A DNA stretch of 64,000 nucleotides from Siphonodentalium dalli (GCA_032622095.1 CP136069.1:183203122-183267121), one strand, 5' to 3'; counted from the first letter of the stretch, positions 47,856-58,934 are shown. The notes: generated from the sequence alone by a model not told the origin. Numbers and translations: made by a program.

Positions 47856-48966
47856 GTGATGGTGAGAGAACTAGGCCGTCCCGCACAGGTCGAAAGAGTG
47901 CCGCCCATACTTCTCGTAGGAGAAATCAGAAACGGTCAGCTAATGACCCTGGAGTGTCACAAATAAATTCTTTAGTGTCCGTTCAATCAGATAATCTACA
48001 ATCAGGGAATGTCACAGAAGATTCCGAATATGGAAGAAATGGTCCGCGGGAAAATTCTCGCAAACGTGCAGGCCGATCACATGAGAGAAGTAGTTCTCGT
48101 GGTCAGCGTAATGATAGAAAAATACATCAAGGCCATCTTAGCGATTCTCAAAACGTTAATTCAAGAGATTCTGACAATTCAGAATATGAAACTGAGGGAT
48201 ATAATAAACATTTGACTGTTGAAAAATCAAAACGGGGGCAAAATTCTCAAGTAGACAATGATTCTGAAAATCTTGACCGAGGTAGAAGAGGTCAAGGTCA
48301 TAAAAATTCTCAAGTAGATGATGTTTCAGAGTCTCAAGACAGGGGTAAAGGTCACAGACTCGGAATGGATAGTGGATCAACTAATAACCGCAACAGTGAT
48401 AACAGAGATCAGAGCGATTATAATGATGATGGCTTCCAAAACCGCGGAAAATCAACCTATCATGAACATCGTGACAAAAGCAAAAATAGGGACAAAAGCG
48501 AACATCGAGACAGGAGTGAAAATAGGGACAGAAAGGACTATGGAAGAGAACATCAAAACAATGATGATCATACTCAGGGGACATATAAATCTGACCGCAA
48601 TGAAAGAGATTATAATCATCGCTCAGATGATGCTCATTATTCAAATGTTGAGAGTCATAATCGTAAAATTCCTGGTAAGGAGGAGTTTGATCGAGAAGAT
48701 TCTTTTCAAGGCAGCCAATACAGCGGCAGAAACAAAATACACAAACAAGGTGGTAGCACTGAGCGACCACATGAGGAGCGCGACGATGATCTCAGGACGG
48801 CTAGATATGACAAGGTTCCACCCATTGAGAAGGGAGGCAACCAGGGTGAACTTGATCATATGACTAATAATCATGTGGATGATAATATTGCAGATCATTC
48901 TCGTGGGACGGGTTATGACAGTTCCGTCGATGATCGAAATGAGAGGCGCAGAAACCCTGCTCTCAG
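47856..48966 (+). CDS. SPATA1: SPATA1-like protein, large exon coding a charged disordered region
   Basis: This is the largest exon: 1111 nt, about 370 residues, open throughout. It begins DGERTRPSRTGRKSAAHTSR and is dominated by R, D, S, N, E, H, K and Q. There is a run of short degenerate repeats built on RDKS, HRDRSE and NRD (about 48465-48540). No hydrophobic core, membrane segment or catalytic motif is visible, so the product is probably disordered here. The acceptor follows CTATCTGTTATTCAG; the donor is GTGAGT at 48967. The entry phase is 1 and the exit phase is 2, matching both neighbours. An in-frame GTG within the exon is not a start, because the frame is open upstream to the acceptor. 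Human SPATA1 has a variable linker here, but this one is much longer, so the linker appears expanded in this lineage. Opposite-strand and +1 frames look open only because of codon bias. Confidence 0.8.
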
Positions 48967-49007
48967 GTGAGTTATCCTACTAGTCTGATTATAATTTTAT
49001 GAATGAT

Positions 49008-49325
49008 TTAAAGGGGTACTGTACCCTAAATCCGGCCATTTGTGGGACCATCTCATTTAATATTCAACAGAATATATGCAACAAATGAATGAATTTGAGC
49101 CATGGATGAGTGAAAAATACAAGCATGTACTTTATGAACGATGTAAACGAGTCATAAATTCATTTTCATTATAATTACCATGTTGTTTGCATTGTTCAAA
49201 GAGCACATGAGTGTATTTTGCACAAATCCATGGCTCAAATTCATTCATTTGTTGCATATATTCTGTTGAGTATAAAAGGAGATGGTCCCATAAATGGTCC
49301 GATTTAGTGTACAGTACCCATTTAA
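49008..49325. mobile_element. TTAA foldback, family 5 (AGGGGTACTGTACCC)
   Basis: TTAA at both edges. The arms read AAGGGGTACTGTACCCTAAA and GGGACCATCTC, mirrored by GAGATGGTCCC and GTACAGTACCCATTTAA. The inner arms ATTCATTTGTTGCATATATT also pair. There is no hairpin core. It begins 41 bp after the donor at 48967. Confidence 0.88.
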
Positions 49326-49859
49326 ATCAAAATGACCTACATCAATATTTTTTCTGAAATTCTCAGACGTTTAAAGATGGTCTATCTCTTCCTAAATACG
49401 TTTTGTATAGTTTCTGGAGTATAAAATGATAGATGTGTGTCGAAGACACCTGTCCGGAAACTCTTCTATCAAATAATATTGCTTTTCTTGACAATTTTTC
49501 GTTACTTTTTTTTTAGAATATTTAGATAGAATCATCTCACATGTTTATTCTTCGAATCAATGCGAGCTGTAAAATGTCCCAAATTGAATGTATTTATAGT
49601 ATACCAGAAAATTATAACTAAAATCAATATTAATTGATAGTGGCTTGTCCAGACAGGTGTTTTGATTCATATCAATAATTTTATACCCAGGAAACTATAT
49701 AAAACTTGTTATAGGAAGAGACAGACCATTTTTAACTCACTCGCCGTATAAACAATATTTTAAGGATACTTTTTTCACTTTCTTTATATGTGTTTTTATA
49801 TTTGCTTTGTAGCAGTCAACCATGGACCATTAATTGTTAGCTTTTTTGTCCAGAATTTT

Positions 49860-50092
49860 CGTAGCCCTTTCATTATGGGAGCTATGCTGGTGCAGCATTA
49901 AATACACTGTGCCAGTGCATTCTCTTATATATGCGAGTATCCCATAGCGAGCCTCCCATATGCAAGGGAATGCAATGGCTTACAATTTATTGTCATATAT
50001 CCGAGGCTCCATATGGGCGACTCACATATACGAGAATGCATTGGCACAGGGTTTTCGCAAAATTACAGGAAGCTCCAGTCATGAAAGACTGA
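49860..50092. mobile_element. TTAA foldback, family 3, decayed
   Basis: The left end is GCCCTTTCATTATGGGAGCT and the right end AGCTCCAGTCATGAAAGACT; both TTAA sites are lost. Remnants of both hairpins remain. Confidence 0.75.
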
Positions 50093-50111
50093 GACATAGA
50101 AAAATTAATAC

Positions 50112-50206
50112 CATGGATCGCTGTCATGACATGGATTGCTGTTGCGACATGGATCGCTTGTGTGACATGGATTGCTGTCACGACATGGATTGCTGTCACG
50201 ACATGG
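50112..50206 (+). repeat. 18-bp tandem repeat
   Basis: About five units of ATGGATTGCTGTCACGAC. The 18-bp period keeps a frame open on both strands (MDCCHD repeats), which explains the ORFs here; there is no other sign of a gene. Confidence 0.85.
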
Positions 50207-50227
50207 CATTAGTGCGAGGGACATTGT

Positions 50228-50455
50228 TATTAAACCTTTCTATACTGAATGGGTTCTCCCACCCAGATACAAAAGTGTGTTTTGGAATGGTCTATTATTA
50301 ATTTGGAAGGGTGTTCAGCTAGGATACATTAGCAGATGACATACAGAAAAACAAATAATACAGTATTCATATTTTCATTGGTGGGAAATGGTTGTTTTTT
50401 TTAACCTTTTATCTTAACATTTCCTATGGGAACTACTTGTCAATGAATACTTAAT
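50228..50455. mobile_element. TTAA foldback, family 4, decayed
   Basis: The left end is TTAAACCTTTCTATACTGAA; family-4 body motifs (GGAATGGTCTATTATTAAT, TTAGCAGATGACA, ACATTTCCTATGGG) follow. Confidence 0.6.
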
Positions 50456-51018
50456 TAAATAATTTTCAGGTGGTCGTCCAAAAGATTTGGGATATCAATG
50501 TTTTCTTTTATTAAAAACAATACAATTTTGATGTATAAAACGCTGATCGAACTTGTTTAAAAGTGAAAATAATGATATCTCAACATTAAATCCCCTTCAT
50601 TATGTAGCTAAATACAATGGACACTTAAACCATAGGCATTAACACACTTTGGTCATGTCGCCCTATACACAAACTCAGTTGAGTAGGTCAATTTAAATTT
50701 TGTTTAAATATTGTAACTGTATCCACTAACTCCATGACATGGTAGGTCTGTGGGCTAAAACTGAACAATTTTGAATTTAGTGGGAGCGACTTTGGCATTG
50801 GCATCAATTTTCATGGTTTCTCTCAAAAAGGCAATTTGATTTTGACATGTGGTTTGGAGATATCTGTCCACTTCAACAGGTACGATATCATCAGGTTGGA
50901 TATTTCAGCAATAATATTTAAATTTTATTTTCTGGAAGCATCATAATGTCTGGTGCTGATTTGAACACTGAAATGGGAGCATGCTAGAGATGGCCTGAGA
51001 ATACGGTGCCAGACATTA

Positions 51019-51409
51019 TAGAATGAGGTCCCCCAGACGTTTAATTTAGTGATGCTACCCCGCACAGCAGGCTAGTATCACTAAATTCATCTTCTGAGGA
51101 CCTCATTCTGCTTGAGTCTCATTTGCTAATGGAGACCTAGACTCAGATTCAAGTTCCAATATGGTTTTATATTGTGATGTGCACCCAATAGGCACCTCAG
51201 TTATGCAATGTGTTTGCCAATTGGGTATAGATAAAATAAACTAAAAAAAATTATCTTTCTAAAGAAACTTAAAAACGTGTTAATTTGATCAAATAAAATA
51301 CTTTCCAGAGAGGATGAGGTCCAAGCAGAATGAGGTCCCTAGACAGTGAATTTAGTGATGTTAGCCCACTGTGCTGGGTAGCATCACTAAATTCACCCTC
51401 TGGGGGACC
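51019..51409. mobile_element. GCAGAATGAGG composite element
   Basis: Palindromes at 51019-51111 and 51325-51409; the middle has GCACCCAATAGGCACCTCAG and GGGTATAGATAAAATAAACT. Confidence 0.75.
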
Positions 51410-52559
51410 GGTGTATAATATTCTCAGGTTAGATGCTAGACATGCTCATTTGCTTGCTTACAGGTTCGATTTCTCTTGGCAACTAGTTGTCAATATTTAC
51501 TGGAGGACAAACATACTTGTGATGCATATAGCCCTATCAACTCATAATTGTATTTGAAAACTGCACCAAAGTAGACATGCATTGATGACGTAAATAAAAA
51601 GAGACTGAATCCCCTGAGTCCCATTGTGTTGTTTACTGAGTTATATATTTTCGGACTGTCTGCCGCTAGGTATTTTATATCAGTGGGGAAATCATTCAAG
51701 AATTAAATATACGCGTCTGACTCATTGTGTTCATATGGGATTTGGCCTCAAGAATTAATTCATATTGCATATCTTTATATAATTTATTATTATTTATCCA
51801 ACTTGCATTTTCATGGTGCTACATGCCAACGGACTCCAAACAATGATCCTGGATCAGAGATTAGTGTAGTCTCAACTTGATGCACTATAAATCGGACCCT
51901 GAACCTGCCAACAGTTGGCACCACTTTTACTGTCCATCACTGCATTACTCTGAAATTACTCTTGAAAGTATTTACATTGTATCCTTACTGCTTCAAATTA
52001 GTTAAAAAACAAACTGAAGTCCTGAAAATTTTTAACTTTTATATTTATTCCATAACTAATTCAGAATGATCGTGTATTCACATACTGTATACACCCATCA
52101 CTTGGCCTGGGGGCCCGTGAATTTTTTAGACACAAAAACTTGGGACTGGGCTTACCTTTGAGGACCCCCCACATGCAAAATCTCAGTTTGCATTCATAGT
52201 GATAATCTAACGCCATGTTTTATATCAATCATGATGTATATTATTTCATTTAATGGAAATAATTTGTTTTGTTTTTATTATGTTAGAGTAAATATTTAAT
52301 TATTAAGACACAAACATGGTATATATTGTAATACAGCATTTTGTGTTACTCAGTGTGCAATGGAAATTAGCTCGACTAATCATATTTTTGTGCATGAATG
52401 TTCTTTTTTGGAGCAAAACATAGGCTGGTCTTATATCACGGGATGGGCTTACTGACGGGGTGAATACAGTAACCACTGTGGATGAGCAGAAGTTATTATT
52501 TGGAACCCTTGTTCGTATTACTGTAATTTGAGGCAGAGTGTTATTATACTGTACTGTAG

Positions 52560-53609
52560 AATGGGCAACAAACACCCAGTCACAAGAAACTTCTTCATGC
52601 AGATTCTATTTCTGTTTATACCCCCCACAACGAAGTTAGGGGGGGTATACTGGAGTCAGCTTGTCCGTCGTCCGTCCGCCATCCGTCCGTCCGTCGTCCG
52701 TCCGTGGACACAAATTTGTCCGGAGTTTTTCTCAGTCGTTTTTTGATCAATTTCCGTGAAACTTGGTACAGACACTGATATTTAGTACCATGGGAACCTG
52801 TGCACATGCGATTATGACGTCTGTCGGACTTTTTTTGGTGGAGTTATCCCCCCTTTTTCGACTTAGAAATTTTTCGCAACATGTAACTTTTGTCCAAGCT
52901 TTTATTCCTACATTTTTTGGTCAATTTTTTTAAAACGTGGCACAGATATTTAGTACCATGGGAACTTGTGCACCTGCGATTATGACATTTTTTGGTGGGG
53001 TTATCCCCCTTTTTCAGCTTAGAAACTTTTTTTGCAACATGCATAATTTTGTCCGAGCTTTTATTCCTACATTTTTCGGTCAATGTTTTTTAATCTTGGC
53101 ACTGATATTTAGTACCATGGGAACCTGTGCACCTGCGATTATGACGTCTGTCCGACATTTTGTGTGTGGAGTTATTCCCCTTTTTCGACTTAGAATTTTT
53201 TTCGCACATAATTTTGTCCAAGCTTTTATTCCTACATTTTTCGGTCATAGGTTTAAGATTAGGGTTATTGTTGTTCACCTGCAATGGGAACTGTTATTTT
53301 AACTAAATGTTTACTGACATGTGAAACATCTTAGTATTTTAAAAACAGGGGGGTATCCGTAGTCCCATTGGGACAGTCACACCTCTAGTTTAATTTAGTT
53401 TCCTATATCCCCAAACTGGCAAACGAACATTGCATAATCGAGGTTCCCAATGGGTGTACATCACTATATCTGGGAACTTCAATCTGAGTCTAGGCATCTC
53501 ATAGCAGATGATGTCATGCAGAATGAGGTCCCCAGAGGATGAATTTGATGATTCTAGCCAGCAATGTGGGATATCTTCACTAAATTCATCCTCTGAGACC
53601 TCATTCTGC
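52560..53609. mobile_element. GCAGAATGAGG composite interrupted by a Helitron-like element
   Basis: Left remnant ACTTCTTCATGCAGATTCTA; after the insertion the composite resumes with CTATATCCCCAAACTGGC, the middle foldback GAGGTTCCCAATGGGTG / ATCTGGGAACTTC, and the right palindrome 53518-53609. The left palindrome is not found. Confidence 0.68.
52618..53388 (+). mobile_element. Helitron-like non-autonomous element, second copy
   Basis: It begins ATACCCCCC and GGGGGGTATACTGGAGTCAG, has a GTCCGTCC microsatellite, contains several repeats of TTAGTACCATGGGAACCTG and GAGCTTTTATTCCTACATTT, and ends with the GTCCCATTGGGAC hairpin plus CACACCTCTAG. Comparison with intact composite copies places the insertion in a T-run with no long duplication. 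Internal tandem units (about 150-170 bp) are more numerous than in the copy at 4402. Confidence 0.55.
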
Positions 53610-53955
53610 TAATAAAAAGCACGCTAAACTCAGGCTTGATGAAAACGCTTACAAATAATTACTTCCGCTTATCCACAATGATAACAATTAAAAATGGTTC
53701 CCCACCGCTCCCCTTCACCATCCTGATTTAAAGATGCATGTAGGGTTTCAGCCCTCCAGTTACAACAACAACATAACAAATGTAATTTAACATAGTCATC
53801 TGCTTTGTTCTGTTAAAAAAATGTTGAAAACCAAATATGAGATATAAACTGGATCTAAAAATATAAAAAATAGCATAAACCTAACATAAACTAAATCTAT
53901 TTATTATTAATCTATTGATCCGACCCTTATATTATATAAATTACATAAAACAGTC

Positions 53956-54560
53956 ATTATACCCCCACTGGGGGGAATACTGGATTGACTGAGTCTGTCG
54001 GGCCGTCCGTCCGGTCGTCCGTCCGTCACACTTTCTCCGTCCTTGTGTCCGTCTGTCTGTCCGTCCGACCTCATAACTCGAACAACTAAGAACCGATTTC
54101 AATAATTTTTTGTATGCAATCTCCTTGGGACTGCCTCTCCGCATGATGCTAATTTTGTTTTAAGTTACGCCTCATTTTCGACTTATTTTGACTTATTTAA
54201 TTCTGTCCGACTTAATAACATTAACAAATATGAACCGATTTCAATAATTTTTGGTATACATGCTTCTCACAATACCCTCTCTACATGATGCGGCTAGGGA
54301 TTGGCTCAGACTGTTTTTCTGTAATATTACACTTAATTTTCAACTTATTTTGACTTGGAAAATTCTGTCCGACTTAATAACTTTAACAAATATGAACCAA
54401 TTTTAATAATTTTTTCTGTACAAGCTTCTTGTAACACCATATCGATATTATAGTCCGAATTTGTCTTTAAAGTTAAAAATCTTTTTTGTTGGGTTTACGG
54501 ATAATGCGGGTTGAATTTGCCACGGTGGAGGTATGCTAGCACTCGAGTGCACACCTCTTG
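53956..54560 (+). mobile_element. Helitron-like element, different subfamily
   Basis: It begins TATACCCCCACTGGGGGGAA with a GTCCGTCCGGTCGTCC microsatellite and ends with hairpin GCACTCGAGTGC (54539-54550), then ACACCTCTTG. The body has three units of TGTCCGACTTAATAAC...TATGAACC. The architecture is that of 4402 and 52618, with a different terminal hairpin. Confidence 0.5.
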
Positions 54561-54569
54561 TTGTATATT

Positions 54570-54690
54570 ATATAGATAATGAATGGTTTGGAGTTGACTA
54601 TGCCAAAATAGTGGTCCTCCAGGAGGAATACATGTAGTCCACGAGCCGCAGGCATAGTCAACGACAAGACATTCATTATTTATTATATTA
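54570..54690. repeat. Inverted repeat
   Basis: ATAATGAATG...GAGTTGACTATGCC faces GGCATAGTCAACG...CATTCATTAT. Probably the end region of another element; the surrounding DNA to about 55200 is unassigned. Confidence 0.6.
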
Positions 54691-56032
54691 AATCGAACAT
54701 TGGTGTCAATATTGGCGAACTTTTAGAAAACAGAAAGGAAGTTATAAATAACATCTACAGGCATTACAATATTGGACTGGTCGCTTGCCAACTAAACGGA
54801 CAAACTATTAAATACATTGGATAGCTATGATCGGACATTTGTAAGATCATTACAATTCACCAATAAATCTAATGATATACCGATATTGCAACAAGTATCG
54901 TACAATGTATAGTTTCAGATTAGGCGTATCTTCAGGCGGCAACCCATTTCGCAAAATGAGTTTGTTACTATATATAGAAAAAGAATAGTAGGCATATATA
55001 TAGGAATCCTACTGGGGTACTGTCGTAAAATAGTATAGCAGTGTGCAGCCAATCAGAATTCGAGAAAGTCACGTGAGATATAATATCAGGAAATAGTGCC
55101 AGGTGTATTATTGTTTCGCAAACATGACATTTGACTTCCGGTTTTTCGTCTGTTTACATTCCGTACCCTACAGAGGAGGAATGAATAATAATCAGTGTCT
55201 GTGACTGATATTGATATAGATTGAAAAGTTTCTTTATTAAATTTACACCATTAAATACATGGAACATCAAAGAGTCTTATTTCTTTATGTGGGCAAACAA
55301 CGCAGTTACGTGAAACGTCATCGCACGCCTTATAGAAGCCGATGTTATTTTCATGTCCCATTTGTTGATTTAAGTATGTTTTATCGAGGTTTTGGATCAA
55401 GTTAATAAATAGAATCTGCACTCATCCTCAGTTTATAAATTTTTTTTATAAAACTCGTCCAGTAAATTAGGTCTTGACCACACCATAGGCTTGTCCAGAC
55501 CTAATTTACTGGAAGAGTTTTGTAAATTTTGCTATCGGTATATAAACTTGGGGCATGTTGTAGATCCTCTATATATACACCAAAGAATATCATTATTTGG
55601 GTGTCACTCTAAATCAAAACTATATGAAATAAATACAATATTCAATATCAGACAAAATAACGCCTTTCAAATATCAATACACGTTTTAAACATGATAGTT
55701 TATACGCTATAGAATCTAAATATAAAGTCAAATAGATTTTTGTAAAATAAGCCTGATCCCTGAGTACATTATTTGTATTTAAGCTGTCGTCGTTGGTTTT
55801 GTCCTGTGAAAATGTATCTATCAACAGATCAATGATATAGTATCCCCTATTGTTGTATTATCCATTAGTTTTTTTCTTTATAAAAGAATTTCTCATAAAC
55901 TCTTTGTGTATATTGATAGATGTGTATTCTTTTGGGATTTAGAACGAGTGTCATGTGTTTGTGTCCAATAAGCTAGTCCTGATGGAAGATGAATTTGAAT
56001 ACTGCATATTGTTGGCGGATATTCACAAAGTA

Positions 56033-56227
56033 CAGTAATGCCCTAATTAATCGACTCCTTAACCACAGCATAATTATGGGTAACTTTTCAGGATTTAGTT
56101 GGAAATATGGCTTGTTTCCGGGGAGAGCTTTCCAATGAATGGCAAGAAGCCATATTTCCGTCTAAATCCTGAAAAGTTACCCATAATTCTGCTGTGATTA
56201 AGGAGTCGATTAATTAGGGCATTACTG
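56033..56227. mobile_element. TA-flanked foldback (CAGTAATGCCC)
   Basis: TA on both sides. The left arm has lost about 20 bp near the loop; otherwise it is like 25077. Confidence 0.9.
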
Positions 56228-56506
56228 TATGGTCACAATTCAAAGGATAATATGATGCCAAATTGTTGTTCAATATATGTCATTTAGGGCCATATCATCT
56301 GACCGTAACATCATATATGATATTTTACCTGTTTTGGCTACAAATGAGAGTTATAAAAACATAAGATAATATCAAAATTAATGATTTATTTTCTGCATTT
56401 ATATTTGAATGAACAATGGTACTTTCTAGTTTCTCTTGAAAAAACATCTAATGAACTTAAATATTTTCATGACAATTTGTAGAAATTTTACTTATGATTG
56501 GTAAGT

Positions 56507-56598
56507 CTTATCTTGTGACCACCGTTTGTCAAACTTGTTATCTGAATATTTCCTAAGGGTACTACTTGTCGGTGAGTATTTTGTACTGAAAGGGTTAA
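56507..56598. mobile_element. TTAA foldback, family 4, right end only
   Basis: AACTTGTTATCTGAATATTT and GTACTGAAAGGGTTAA are the right end of family 4. The terminal TTAA is shared with the next element. Confidence 0.65.
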
Positions 56599-56857
56599 CC
56601 CTTCCATGACTGGAGCTTCCTGAAATTTTTTGAAAACCATGTGCCAATGTATTCTCTTACATATGCGAGTCTGCCATAGGGTGCCTCGCATATATAAGAG
56701 AATGCATTGGCCTAACAATATTTGCACTGATCTTGTTAGCCAGTGCATTCTCTTATATATGCAAGTCTCCCAATGGGAGACTCGCATATTTAAGAGAATG
56801 CACTGGCACAGGATCTTTAATGCTGCACCAGTGCAGTTCCCATCATGAAAGGGTTAA
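56595..56857. mobile_element. TTAA foldback, family 3, adjoining an exon
   Basis: TTAACCCTTCCATGACTGGA to CCCATCATGAAAGGGTTAA with two core hairpins (TCTGCC-ATA-GGGTG and CTCCC-AAT-GGGAG centres). It ends 26 bases before the first base of the exon at 56884. Confidence 0.9.
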
Positions 56858-56883
56858 TATCTGATTGCCTAATTGTTTATTAG

Positions 56884-57370
56884 AGCGGGGCATGCAGAAG
56901 CTAGTGATGACGAAGCTGTTTTAGAAGAAGAGCCAAGCAACAAAGCTCATGGAATTCGACATAAAAATAGAAATGGTGGAAAAGAACTAAATGGTGCTAA
57001 TGGTGATGATGCCTGGGCAAGCGATGATTCGCAGTCCAGGGACCCACAAACGGATCGAGACGGTCATAAAAGGAAGTCCCGAAAAGGACGACATCGGCAG
57101 CGCAGGAAAGACAGCGAAGGAAATGACATAAGTGGTGATGATAGTGAATTGAGTGGTGACGAGGATGAGAATGGGTGGAGTGAGGATGGCGAGGTTGATG
57201 CACATGGAAACAAAACTCACCATGGAAACAAGAGGAAGAATGGTAGGCGGGGCGGGAAGAAAGGTGACGGACAGGACGGTGGAGGTGATTCAGACGATGG
57301 GTCCGATATTGCTGATGGAGATGATCGTAGCGGAGGGAAAACACGCCGAGTGAAAGGAAAATCTGGCATG
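56884..57370 (+). CDS. SPATA1: SPATA1-like protein, acidic and basic low-complexity exon
   Basis: The exon is 487 nt and enters in phase 2, so the split codon AG|A gives Arg and the protein reads NPALR-AGHAEASDDEAVLEEE. A strongly basic stretch (HKRKSRKGRHRQRRKD, about 57064-57111) resembles a nuclear localisation or nucleic-acid-binding patch. It is followed by acidic serine clusters (SGDDSELSGDEDE, then WSEDGEVD) that fit casein-kinase-2-type sites, then a glycine/aspartate-rich tail. The acceptor is TGTTTATTAG; the donor at 57371 (ATG|GTATTG) is weaker than the others. The exon ends in phase 0. A TTAA-flanked foldback element ends only 27 bases upstream of the exon. Assignment to the same gene rests on phase and compositional continuity. 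Confidence 0.72.
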
Positions 57371-57392
57371 GTATTGTATTAAATTATCAGTA

Positions 57393-57850
57393 TTTATTCC
57401 ACACCTGTTAACGCAAAGCACATGTATTCAACGCAATCCCAGCCATTGAATACATAGTGTTTATAACATAAGTGATATACAAGCCGGGACTACATGTACT
57501 TCCAGTTGACGTTGTTGCCAAGAGCGATGAATTACATAGCGTCAACGATCCACTTCGGGTGATGTGCAGATAATTACTGTGTCTTCATCACACTTAAATC
57601 ACAATAAAGATAGTTACAGTATCAATGGTGGCCACAATCATGGATTAAACAAGTCCGACACAAGGGTGTGGAACAAATACAGAACATAACTTGCAACATA
57701 ATCTCAAATCTTTTATCAAACTTGTTGTGGATGATGCATATAGTCACATTTCACTTAAGCTCCACTTTCATGAAATATATCCTTTCTTCTCGATCAAGAT
57801 GCACATTGTATTCTGTATTTATATGGTACCGATCAGGGTCGATCTCTACT
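57393..57850. mobile_element. Second copy of the TTATTCCACACC element
   Basis: TTTATTCCACACC to GGGTGTGGAACAAATACAGA, with the following segment aligning with 13700-13850. It starts 22 bp after the donor at 57371. Confidence 0.65.
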
Positions 57851-58353
57851 CTGGCTATGCCTGTAGAGGTCATATTCCACCCATTCAAAACCTGGAAATT
57901 TTTTCATGTTCTTATATGTTCTGACAGGGAACTTAATCTATCATTGAAAGAACAAAGCAGGGAATATATTTCTTAGTTAATACATGTTTAACTGTAGGGG
58001 ATGGTACCAGCTCAATATTACATGATTTTGGTGACTTTTGTAAGCCAATTTCGCAATAAACACTGGATTCAGTACCCATGAAATTCCATGATTGTTAGCG
58101 AGCAAAGCAAAATCTACTCATCTTGAGATACATGTATAAACCAGCCCTGCATGGATTTTGGATATGTTCTTACTAATTCTGTTTATCTGTGATGTTTGAG
58201 TCTCCTATCCCTTTGCTTGTACTGCTATAACCTTACTTATGTGTCAAAAGTCATTTTGTTTGGAAAGTCGCAAAGAACAAAACAGTAATTTTGCTCATAT
58301 GTTTGGCAATTATCTCTGGTTTCATTTGCCTCTCACTATGGTATTAAAGATTA

Positions 58354-58449
58354 CAGTAATGTCATAAATAATCGACTCCTTAACCACAGCAGAATTATGG
58401 GCATAATTCTGCTGTGGTTTAAAGGAGTCGATTATTTAGGGCATTACTG
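58354..58449. mobile_element. TA-flanked foldback, minimal copy
   Basis: About 96 bp: CAGTAATGTCATAAATAATC to its mirror. It retains only the outer arms, like the copy at 6013. Confidence 0.88.
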
Positions 58450-58563
58450 TAATTAATACAAAAAAATTCTCATTCTCAACTCCCATGAACCATGAAATAC
58501 TGTGAACATTAAGAATGGCTGTACTCATAATACAGATTTCCAGAAAATTTCAAGTGATATGTA

Positions 58564-58812
58564 TTAACCCTTTGAGTGCCAGGTCGATTTTTGTATCAAC
58601 CCATATACCCTGTGCCAATGCATTCTCTTATATATGCGAGTCGACCATAGGTCGCCTCGCATATATAAGAGAATGCATTGGCCTAACAATTTTTTTTTAT
58701 TTTTTTTTTTACAATTTTTTACAGTTTTAATAATTTATTCTTATATTCTTTAACAGACTTATTTTGTAGGTTTAGGGCCGATGACATCGGCCCCTGGCAC
58801 TCAAAGGGTTAA
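58564..58812. mobile_element. TTAA foldback, family 2
   Basis: TTAACCCTTTGAGTGCCAGG to CCTGGCACTCAAAGGGTTAA. It carries one intact core hairpin (58617-58683) in the orientation opposite to the copy at 10617. It ends 70 bp before the exon at 58883. Confidence 0.92.
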
Positions 58813-58882
58813 AATATGTAGAACTCAAAATTCTCCAAATTTCTCATAATAATATTTCATCTCATTTGTTTGAACACAACAG

Positions 58883-58934
58883 AATGGTGAATACGACAAA
58901 CCAGGCTACGAAGATGACTCTGACCTTACTGAAA
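58883..58934 (+). CDS. SPATA1: SPATA1-like protein, small acidic exon
   Basis: This is a 52-nt exon that reads NGEYDKPGYEDDSDLTE. It is preceded by TTTGAACACAACAG and followed by the consensus donor GTAAGT at 58935. It enters in phase 0, matching the exit of the exon ending at 57370, and leaves in phase 1. The acidic composition continues that of the previous exon. No later exon was recognised between 58935 and 64000. The coiled-coil C-terminal domain typical of SPATA1 is therefore expected downstream of this window. Confidence 0.65.

Noticed and set aside
48156-48898. Long open frames on the opposite strand and in +1 frame of the large exon
   Set aside because: They mirror the biased codons of the real exon and lack splice or start context.
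49960-50301. 113-residue frame with MDCCHD repeats
   Set aside because: The frame is kept open by an 18-bp tandem repeat next to a decayed foldback, and has no other coding sign.
57000-57350. Opposite-strand histidine-rich frames over exon 56884-57370
   Set aside because: They arise from GAT/GGT/GAC codons of the plus-strand acidic exon.
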